Source of the DNA: Mesoaciditoga sp964503355
Lineage (GTDB): Bacteria; Thermotogota; Thermotogae; Mesoaciditogales; Mesoaciditogaceae
Length of the DNA: 11,791 bases
Reading direction: 5' to 3'
NCBI GenBank assembly: GCA_964503355.1
Contig: CAZCZS010000050.1
Location: forward strand, 1 to 11,791
Shown: positions 6,236 through 11,791 of the stretch, one piece after another
How positions within the stretch are numbered: the stretch's first letter is position 1
How the letters are laid out: every line of letters begins with the position of its first letter
Position numbers and translations under genes: made by a program
The notes under the pieces: generated by a model
The model's database searches: none
The model's input: only the letters and a program-made list of their open reading frames with translations
Told to the model about the DNA's origin: nothing

Positions 6236-7705
6236 TCACATGCTCCAATCTATCTGCATCGAATATTCTTGTTCGGTTGGCGAATACAAAAATCTTGTCA
6301 ACGCGTTATCGTTGAATTCAATCCCAACCGATAGATAAGGAACGATCTGAGAAGTCGCATTTGGAGAGCCAAAATAAGACATGCCAACTCCCACCAACAG
6401 ATTTCCAATCGAGTATTCTAAATTTCCGAAATATCCGAATTCAAGCGAAAAATCGTTCAAATGTGTTTCCATCCACGCGTAGCCGCTTGACACTATCGCA
6501 CCATCTTTTTCAGGCTGTTGAACCAATTCTAACCTGAGAATGTAAGAACTTACAGATGTCAAAGTCGCTGGGATTTCAGTTCCTATCAACGCGCATCCGT
6601 AAAGATTTTTCGCGAATTCTTTACTCATTCCAACGAAGAACTTCGCCTTTGATGAAAAATCCTCCTTGGCGACCATCATCGAAAGAGATTTATATCTTCC
6701 TTCAAAGTTGAAGAGGGGATAAATAAGCGAAGACCACATCATCAAAGAGAAGTCTTTTTCCTTTTCTTCGCTTGGCCAAACGCTTGCCAAAGCCGACATC
6801 TCATTTGACGTTTTTGCACCGGCAACTTCCAAAAGGAAATGTTCGTTTCCAACAGTCATGGCCGCGAATCCAACTCTGTCATCTTTCAATTCAAATGTGG
6901 AAGAAACGTTCAAAGTCAAATCGTTCTTCATTTCAACACTTAAACGAATTCCATTTTCGTCACGAGAGATAACACGAATTTTCATCGAAGCGTTGAGATC
7001 TTTGACGAAAAATTGTGCGCTTTTGCCCACGCTCACAAGTGCAGAAGCGTGAGTTTTAAAGGTGAATTGTTTGGTGATCCTGAAAAAATCTTTGAAATTC
7101 TCGCTCACAAAAGAATTACGGCTGGCTTCAACTTTGCTTAAAAGTCCTAAATTCTTTCCACCGTTCTGCCACACGTCCTGGGAAATTTCGTAAAGCGTGT
7201 AGTTCACGTAGACATCTGCTGTCTTCACATCGACTTTTTCCAAGATTCCCACGATCTTGTTGTAAATAGCATCTGGACCGAAAAACAACAACATCGGTTC
7301 GTTCTCAGCGTATGAAAGATAATTCGAATATTCGCTTAAAAAAGAAAGCGCGTCTTTAGCGGAAAGATATTTTAAAGGAATGATCTTCGTTTTATAGGCG
7401 TACAATTTCATAAAAGCCGAGGAGTTGGAGGTGCCAACGAAATAAACACCGTCCTTTTCAAAATAGAAAAGTCCAGCCTTTTTACAAAGCATGTCAAGCG
7501 CTTCTTTGAGCGTCACATCGTTCAAATTCATCGTAACTTCTCCGTTCACGCTTTGATCCACGACTATTGGTACGTTGAATTGAGCCGATATATCCGAAAA
7601 AGCCTGAGGTAGACTTTCTTGGTAAAAGGAAAAGGAAGCGGTTAGCGCCAGGGCAACAACCGCTATCCAAAGTAGGGGAACGGTAAGAACGATTTTCCTC
7701 ATCAT
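6236..7705 (-). CDS. Secretin-like protein: STN and N1 domains fused to a divergent, barrel-like C-terminus
   Basis: This 489-residue exported protein has a signal segment (2-23). The next part parallels the neighbouring secretin: an STN/N0 domain, FSFYQESLPQAFSDISAQF (25-43) through GVYFVGTSN (86-94), then an N1-like ring domain (about 105-163) ending ILEKVDVKTADVYV. The two genes are therefore a tandem duplication. After residue 180 the similarity fades. A reduced secretin-like strand region (about 215-295) lacks the VPLLGDIP gate motif. The last 150 residues alternate hydrophobic and polar positions and include LEFGYFGNLEYSIGNLLVGV and YLSVGIEF, as in an outer-membrane beta-barrel. It may assist or cap the real secretin, or form a separate pore. 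The start overlaps the secretin stop by 4 nt (ATGA), so translation is coupled. Confidence 0.8.
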   Translation of the reverse strand: MMRKIVLTVPLLWIAVVALALTASFSFYQESLPQAFSDISAQFNVPIVVDQSVNGEVTMNLNDVTLKEALDMLCKKAGLFYFEKDGVYFVGTSNSSAFMKLYAYKTKIIPLKYLSAKDALSFLSEYSNYLSYAENEPMLLFFGPDAIYNKIVGILEKVDVKTADVYVNYTLYEISQDVWQNGGKNLGLLSKVEASRNSFVSENFKDFFRITKQFTFKTHASALVSVGKSAQFFVKDLNASMKIRVISRDENGIRLSVEMKNDLTLNVSSTFELKDDRVGFAAMTVGNEHFLLEVAGAKTSNEMSALASVWPSEEKEKDFSLMMWSSLIYPLFNFEGRYKSLSMMVAKEDFSSKAKFFVGMSKEFAKNLYGCALIGTEIPATLTSVSSYILRLELVQQPEKDGAIVSSGYAWMETHLNDFSLEFGYFGNLEYSIGNLLVGVGMSYFGSPNATSQIVPYLSVGIEFNDNALTRFLYSPTEQEYSMQIDWSM

Positions 7706-8862
7706 TTACCACCCACGCTTTCGCAGGTTAGAATGATGATGAGCTCCTTTCTTACCTTTTGCATCTTTTCTTGGGTGAAGAAATAACCTATTATCGGTAT
7801 ATCACCCAAGAGTGGAACTTTGCTCGTCGACTCTTCATAAGTCGAGAAATCTACCCCTCCTACCGCCACCGTGTCTCCAACTTTGGTGTCGAACGTCGTT
7901 GAAAGCGTATTGGTCATGGTTTGTGGTACAGGTCCGGCGCTTTCCAACGCCCCGTTAACCGTTTCGGATATCTTCACAGACACATCGCCAGACGCGGATA
8001 TCGTCGGAGTTAAAGAGATATCCACTCCCACATTCACGCTTGAAACGACCAATTTTCCTTCCGAATTGGTGTAAGAATAATTCCGTGTCGTTGAAACTTT
8101 CAAAGTTCCCGTGTTTCCGTTGGAAATCCTTATCTTCGGATTGGCAAGGATCTTGGCAGAGCCGTTCGTCACCTGCGCCTTGATGTTCGAAAGAATTGAA
8201 AGATCGTTCAACTTGTAAACGACGTTTATGGCGCGGTTCAACACGTTGAACGTCGTCTGCGAAGCCGAAGATGGATTTTGAGAATACTGAAGATCCATTC
8301 CCAAGCTCCTTAAATAGGACTCATCCACCTCAACGACGCTTACTTTGAAAACCGCTTGCGCCTTTTGAACGTCCACCTGCTTGATAACGTTCAAGATCGA
8401 CTCTTTCACGTTTGACGGTGCTCCTATAAGAACCAGTTTTGGCGAAGCCGTCGAAGTGAAAACGTATGGCTTCATAACGGCTGGCAGCAAACTGATAAGC
8501 GTTTGAGAGTTTATGTATTTCAAACGATACGAAGTCATCGAAGCCAAATACAAAAAGCTGTTTGAGGAAGGGTTCGCCGTTCCAACGAAGTACACACCGG
8601 GCTTTATTTGAGTCCACGAATACCCACCCGCCAGTAGCATGAGATCCAGCGCTTCGGAAATGCTCACGTTGTTGAGCGTCAGCGTGATAAATCCTCCAAC
8701 CGTCGAATCGGTTATTATCGTGATGTTTTCCTGCGCCGCGAGATCGCTCAAAGCTTGAGTGAGAGATTCTTGAAAGAACGAAATGCTCACGTTTTGACTT
8801 TGCGCCCATACAACTCCCACAATTGCCAAAATAACGATCGTTGAAACGATGAGTTTTTTCAA
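7702..8862 (-). CDS. Short outer-membrane secretin (type II/III secretion and type IV pilus secretin family)
   Basis: Secretins form multimeric outer-membrane channels. This 386-residue protein starts at TTG 8862 with GGGAGG 8 nt upstream and has a signal peptide cut after VWA (20). It then has an STN/N0 domain (27-95), one N1/NolW-type ring domain (about 108-166) and a secretin domain (about 168-382). The secretin signatures are complete: KILANPKIRISNG (237-249), GVDISLTPTIS (279-289), TKVGDTVAVGGV (326-337) and VPLLGDIPIIGYFF (349-362), ending ELIIILT. It lacks N2 and N3 domains and a C-terminal pilotin-binding extension, so it is near the minimum for the family. The 521-aa chaperone-like gene ends 22 nt upstream. 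No ATPase, platform protein or prepilin is nearby, so the pathway it serves is not a recognised one. Confidence 0.93.
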   Translation of the reverse strand: MKKLIVSTIVILAIVGVVWAQSQNVSISFFQESLTQALSDLAAQENITIITDSTVGGFITLTLNNVSISEALDLMLLAGGYSWTQIKPGVYFVGTANPSSNSFLYLASMTSYRLKYINSQTLISLLPAVMKPYVFTSTASPKLVLIGAPSNVKESILNVIKQVDVQKAQAVFKVSVVEVDESYLRSLGMDLQYSQNPSSASQTTFNVLNRAINVVYKLNDLSILSNIKAQVTNGSAKILANPKIRISNGNTGTLKVSTTRNYSYTNSEGKLVVSSVNVGVDISLTPTISASGDVSVKISETVNGALESAGPVPQTMTNTLSTTFDTKVGDTVAVGGVDFSTYEESTSKVPLLGDIPIIGYFFTQEKMQKVRKELIIILTCESVGGK

Positions 8863-8884
8863 TTCACATTCCTCCCGCTTTTAT

Positions 8885-10450
8885 TTAGCCTTTCCAAACG
8901 AATTCTTTTGAAACGATCTTGTAAATCGGAGCGCCGTTCGCTCCTTTGCCGGTTGAATATTTGACGACTACTCTAACAGTATAACCTTTTTTCAATTCAA
9001 CTGGAACATTTGCACTCGCTGAAAGTGTGAAACCGGCGTAAATCCTTTTTTCCTTTATGGTAACGGGTTGGAATAACATGGATTTTCCCTCTTCGTTTGT
9101 GACGAAAATCTCCGTTGAATAATCAACGTACGAATTCCCGTCGTTAACGACATCAAACGATACCTTAGCGCTCGTTCCAACCTTTGAAACCGTTAGATTT
9201 TCCATCTTCAGCGACTTCGTCAACTTCCCAACGTTTATTACGATGGGTAGTTTCAAAATTTTAGGTTCTTTGCCTTTGGCCACCTTTGCCACCAGCGTGA
9301 GCAACGCGTAATGCTGACCGTCTGTTGGCATGGTGGAAGGTGCTCGACCGGCGATTCTCGCTTCCCTTTGTGAATACGGATAGACGCTGAATTTGGATGG
9401 ATACATTCTCAAATTCCCAAACACTTCTTCATCAAGCGGAGCTGCCGCGATGCTTCCATCTTTAGTCTGCATGAATCCGCTTATCTTCGCTGAAATGTCT
9501 ATCTTTCTGTAATCCAAGCTTTCTATTTTGAAATTTTCTCCAAGATAAGTGTTAAGCCTTTCAAGTGGAATATCTATTTCGGAGGTGTTGAGTTTCAAAG
9601 CCGGGGTTTGGCTTAAACTCGCGTCGGTTATTTTGAATTTGAAGATTTGGCTCGTCATATGATGATCACCCAAATCGGCCGAGAGCAGCGCTCGGTACTC
9701 GCCGTTCGGCATAAGCCTTTCGAAAGGTATCCAAACAGTTCGCGTTATGTCCGGAAAACATATCGTCTTTTGCCTGTCCAAATTGACATTTCCAACCAAC
9801 TTATGAAGCGTGTCCGAAACCACCCTGAATTGGCCTTGTAAGCCGATAACAACGTTTCCTTCGTTTTTATAATCCAATCTAAAAACGTAGGGATAATTTT
9901 TTAAAGCCGAAGGAAAATCCTTTGGTAATTTGTCCAATCTCGTATTGTAAAGCTTTATAGGATTGAACCTTGCCACATACAGATGAGGAGAGTTTTCAAT
10001 GTTGAGGATGACTATACAATATAAATTCATGGAAATTCTAAAGGTGTTGGCTATTTTTTGCTTCGTCATATAAGAGAAATTAACTCCTGCAAAGTATTCG
10101 CCATTTGCATAAGGAGGTATTTTTACAGAAATTGGAAAATCAATTTGCTGTTTTGGAAACAAAGTAACAGATGTAGAAGGAAGAGATATCCATTTGTAGC
10201 ATGAATTTTTATATGTTGGTGTTGAAATACCTATAAAATATACCCCGTTTGAATCAACATAGAAATCTCTTTTTGAGATCATCACACTCAAAAATTCTTG
10301 TGAAGTGTTCTCAAGCTTAAATACAGCTCTTGCGTTTTCTCCAGCTTTTCCATTTATTTTCAATATCAAAGGATATACTCTTAAGGTGCTAAATCCAGTT
10401 AAAAACAAAAATCCAATCATCAAAGAAAAAAGTAATAAGATCTTCTTCAT
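8885..10450 (-). CDS. Exported multi-Ig protein with chaperone-like (PapD/DUF916-like) segments
   Basis: This 521-residue exported protein has a signal peptide (1-21, no lipobox) and several Ig-like beta-sandwich segments. The N-terminal segment (22-155) resembles the first domain of pilus chaperones or DUF916-type surface proteins: LRVYPLILKINGKAGENARA, FKLENTSQEF, then P-rich edges and IPPYANGEYFAGVNFSY (111-127). A second, similar pattern lies at 347-390 (YPSKFSVYPYSQREARIAGR and later DGQHYALLTLV). A final Ig-like stretch (415-475) contains VSFDVVNDGNSYVDYSTEIF. The likely role is periplasmic handling or presentation of the small secreted proteins coded upstream; this is inferred from fold pattern and position. 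No C-terminal membrane anchor is visible. The first third is markedly AT-rich compared with the rest. An AGGCGG ribosome binding site lies just upstream. Confidence 0.72.
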   Translation of the reverse strand: MKKILLLFSLMIGFLFLTGFSTLRVYPLILKINGKAGENARAVFKLENTSQEFLSVMISKRDFYVDSNGVYFIGISTPTYKNSCYKWISLPSTSVTLFPKQQIDFPISVKIPPYANGEYFAGVNFSYMTKQKIANTFRISMNLYCIVILNIENSPHLYVARFNPIKLYNTRLDKLPKDFPSALKNYPYVFRLDYKNEGNVVIGLQGQFRVVSDTLHKLVGNVNLDRQKTICFPDITRTVWIPFERLMPNGEYRALLSADLGDHHMTSQIFKFKITDASLSQTPALKLNTSEIDIPLERLNTYLGENFKIESLDYRKIDISAKISGFMQTKDGSIAAAPLDEEVFGNLRMYPSKFSVYPYSQREARIAGRAPSTMPTDGQHYALLTLVAKVAKGKEPKILKLPIVINVGKLTKSLKMENLTVSKVGTSAKVSFDVVNDGNSYVDYSTEIFVTNEEGKSMLFQPVTIKEKRIYAGFTLSASANVPVELKKGYTVRVVVKYSTGKGANGAPIYKIVSKEFVWKG

Positions 10451-10469
10451 TAAACCGCCTCTCTTCTAA

Positions 10470-10508
10470 AAATCCATAGGGAAGCTATCAAAGCTTCCCT
10501 ATGGATTT
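10470..10508 (-). terminator. Perfect 17-bp hairpin between subunit and chaperone genes, probable attenuator
   Basis: The arms AAATCCATAGGGAAGCT (10470-10486) and AGCTTCCCTATGGATTT (10492-10508) are exact inverted complements around a 5-nt loop. On the minus strand the stem starts 5 nt after the stop of the 202-aa gene. It ends in TTTTT, three of whose bases lie in the stem, about 19 nt before the chaperone-like ATG. This fits a leaky intrinsic terminator or a 3'-stabilising hairpin that would give the two subunit genes more mRNA than the export genes. The short U-tract makes complete termination unlikely. Confidence 0.7.
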
Positions 10509-10513
10509 AATTC

Positions 10514-11122
10514 TTAAGGCAACGATGGCATTAGAGTTATCAACAGAGTTGCTGGATATGTTCCAACAGGCATGGTTTTTTTTGCACTCACACTTATTCC
10601 CAGGTAATAGGCTTTTCCATCAGGCGAATCGTAATTCCCTGCTTCAAGTGAAATTGTATCTTGGGATGTTAAATATGTTCCATTCTTTATTTTTATACTT
10701 ATTTGATTATTGGTGTTCGAAGGATAAGCCTGATTGTGTACATCATACACATCGAGTTTCAAGTAATTCAAGTTTTCATCCACTACACTTGTATTAGCAC
10801 CAAAATCAGCTTCCGCTTCCATTTTTACATATGTTGCGTTGGAGTATAACTCAATGATTTCCCATCCAGCATTGTAAGGAGGCACATTGCTATAATCTTC
10901 GTCATAGTATCCCACAGTTACAGTGCTAGCTGTATCCGTTGGTTGAAGTAGTTGTGCGCCAAGCCATTGATCAACAGTGATGGTGAATGTTTTATTTATC
11001 ATTAAGTTATCATTTCCTTTACCATCTTCATTTGCCATTCCTATGACTGATATCACCACGAGTAATAAGGATATGATTATTACAATCTCTCTAGCTCCGT
11101 TCTTTACAGCGAATCTCCGCAT
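10514..11122 (-). CDS. Small secreted beta-rich protein, paralogue of the upstream gene (candidate subunit)
   Basis: The family is not recognised. The 202-residue product has an N-terminal export signal (basic MRRFAVKNGAR, hydrophobic 13-28, cleavage near GMA-NED at 30). The mature start is Gly/Asn/Asp-rich (NEDGKGNDN). The TFTITVDQW motif (45-53) is shared with the 175-aa protein (TFNIKVDQW). The body is rich in Thr, Asn, Tyr and beta-strand patterns with almost no Lys clusters, and it ends YYLGISVSAKKTMPVGTYPA then TLLIT, like a pilin-type or other extracellular sandwich ending. There is no Cys. The ATG follows the upstream stop by 25 nt and its ribosome binding site is weak. It is probably an extracellular or sheath-associated structural protein exported by the operon's secretin, which is inference. 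Confidence 0.75.
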   Translation of the reverse strand: MRRFAVKNGAREIVIIISLLLVVISVIGMANEDGKGNDNLMINKTFTITVDQWLGAQLLQPTDTASTVTVGYYDEDYSNVPPYNAGWEIIELYSNATYVKMEAEADFGANTSVVDENLNYLKLDVYDVHNQAYPSNTNNQISIKIKNGTYLTSQDTISLEAGNYDSPDGKAYYLGISVSAKKTMPVGTYPATLLITLMPSLP

Positions 11123-11147
11123 TGGTAATCACTCACTTTATAAGCAA

Positions 11148-11675
11148 TTAGAAATTAGAAGCTGAAATTATTGTTATATTTAAGGATATACTTGATCCAT
11201 TTCCACTTGTGGGAGAGGTGGTAGACAAAACCTTAAAAGTTATATACCCCTCATATGTAGTTCCAGCACTTTCATTCGCCGAGAATGGACTACCGTTATT
11301 ATCAAACATATAACCACTCATACTCCCGTAAGATGCTGAAGTACCGATATAATCACTAGAACCAGCTTCTAATTTCGCTTTTACAACTGATATTCCAGTT
11401 GGTAATCCTGCTAAGTTTTCCATGAAAATTTTGTATTCTCCATTTGTTGTCACCTTAAGAGAAAATACATCCTCTTCTTCGCTGTCCCCGTAATAACTAA
11501 ATTCCACATCATTCGGAGTTAGGGTCCCATCAATCCACTGATCAACTTTTATATTGAAGGTTCCTGTTAGGACTAAATTACTATTTCCATGTCCATTATT
11601 GGAATTACCATCCGCCAACGCCATCACACCTAACGCCAAAATCGCAATTACCGTGAGAACAAGAACTTTCTTCAT
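11148..11675 (-). CDS. Small secreted Gly/Asn/Ser-rich beta protein (candidate major subunit)
   Basis: The family is not recognised. I place the start at ATG 11675 because GGGAGGT lies 7 nt upstream and a classical signal peptide begins there (MKKVLVLTVIAILALGVMA, cleavage MALA-DG at 21). The open frame reaches back to 11729, but those residues look like untranslated leader. The 175-residue product has a mature N-terminus rich in Asn and Gly (DGNSNNGHGNSN), then TFNIKVDQW (39-47). Beta-strand segments follow (FSLKVTTNGEYKIFME at 71-86, YEGYITFKVL at 141-150), and the end is Ser/Thr-rich (SISLNITII). It shares signal type, mature start and the VDQW motif with the next gene. As the first gene of the operon with the best ribosome binding site it is probably the most abundant product. 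Confidence 0.78.
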   Translation of the reverse strand: MKKVLVLTVIAILALGVMALADGNSNNGHGNSNLVLTGTFNIKVDQWIDGTLTPNDVEFSYYGDSEEEDVFSLKVTTNGEYKIFMENLAGLPTGISVVKAKLEAGSSDYIGTSASYGSMSGYMFDNNGSPFSANESAGTTYEGYITFKVLSTTSPTSGNGSSISLNITIISASNF

Positions 11676-11791
11676 ACGAAATACCTCCCTTTGAAATTTT
11701 TTGGGCTTCGCGCCCTGAAGAAACTTCATCTTGCCTTTGCGTTAAAAGTTACAACTTCAAAACTTCAAAACCCTGAAACTCGAAACTTACT
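11676..11791 (-). promoter_or_regulatory. Leader and possible promoter region of the minus-strand envelope operon
   Basis: This 116-bp stretch has no convincing gene. Next to the first gene is a strong ribosome binding site (AAAGGGAGGT on the minus strand). About 10 nt further out is a short hairpin, GGGC-GCGAA-GCCC (11702-11714), which could fold in the mRNA leader. The distal part (11754-11785 on the plus strand) is a degenerate 8-nt tandem repeat. Minus-strand TTGAAG elements with AT-rich spacing could act as a weak promoter, but no clear -10 box stands out and the promoter may lie beyond the window. Confidence 0.3.
11754..11785. repeat. Degenerate 8-nt tandem repeat
   Basis: Four consecutive 8-mers can be read on the plus strand: ACTTCAAA, ACTTCAAA, ACCCTGAA and ACTCGAAA. 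The first two are identical and the others keep the leading AC and trailing A-rich end. It may continue past the window edge. Confidence 0.45.

Noticed and set aside
8330..8809. 159-residue minus-strand frame inside the secretin gene
   Set aside because: It overlaps the fully motif-supported secretin in another frame and is low-complexity, basic and unrelated to any family.
10501..10797. 98-residue plus-strand open frame opposite the 202-aa subunit gene
   Set aside because: It begins within the hairpin, has no ribosome binding site, and the opposite frame has a signal peptide and a paralogue.
11702..11714. GGGC/GCCC hairpin upstream of the first subunit gene as a terminator or riboswitch
   Set aside because: Only 4 bp of stem and no U-tract on the minus strand; too little for either call, so it is only mentioned in the leader entry.
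11676..11729. Upstream ATG at 11729 extending the 175-aa protein by 18 residues
   Set aside because: The added residues are basic and precede a complete signal peptide, and the strong ribosome binding site lies just before ATG 11675.
5293..11791. A standard type II secretion or type IV pilus operon
   Set aside because: Only secretin-type genes are present; no ATPase, platform protein, prepilin or prepilin peptidase is seen in the window.
1..11791. CRISPR array, tRNA, rRNA or insertion sequence
   Set aside because: No spaced direct repeats, tRNA-like cloverleaf, rRNA sequence or transposase-like reading frame was found on reading both strands.

Overview
The window suggests a member of the Thermotogota, a thermophile or mesophile relative of Thermotoga. 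The pairing of a PiT permease with a DUF47 partner and the overlapping DUF59-prmC pair match arrangements I remember from Thermotoga. The genes are tightly packed, often start with TTG or GTG, and are rich in Lys and Glu. The genus cannot be settled from the sequence alone; an early-branching or mesophilic lineage is only a guess.

The window holds two convergent transcription units. The plus-strand unit (1-5292) is a compact housekeeping operon: the 3' end of ispD, a PiT-family anion permease that appears to start with CTG, its DUF47 partner, mazG, a secreted parvulin-type foldase, a DUF59 (MIP18/SufT-like) protein, prmC and an orphan OmpR-family response regulator. Neighbours overlap or lie within about 25 nt of each other.

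The minus-strand unit (11791-5303, transcribed right to left) encodes only exported envelope proteins. In transcription order these are: two paralogous small secreted beta-rich proteins (175 and 202 aa); a 17-bp perfect hairpin that looks like an attenuator; a 521-aa protein with chaperone-like Ig segments; a short but canonical secretin (386 aa); a second secretin-like paralogue (489 aa) whose C-terminal gate is replaced by a beta-barrel-like tail; and a third secreted protein (207 aa) whose natural C-terminal strands lie in the -1 frame after an A6 run. A strong terminator (5291-5356) ends the unit.

My inference is that the minus-strand operon is an outer-envelope export or assembly system: abundant beta-sandwich subunits, a periplasmic chaperone-like carrier, and an outer-membrane secretin pair. 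No usher, ATPase, inner-membrane platform or type IV prepilin is present in the window. It does not match type II secretion, type IV pili or chaperone-usher pili as I know them, and it is the most interesting part of the window. The subunit genes and the 5' third of the chaperone-like gene are distinctly AT-rich, which points to a mosaic or exchanged module.
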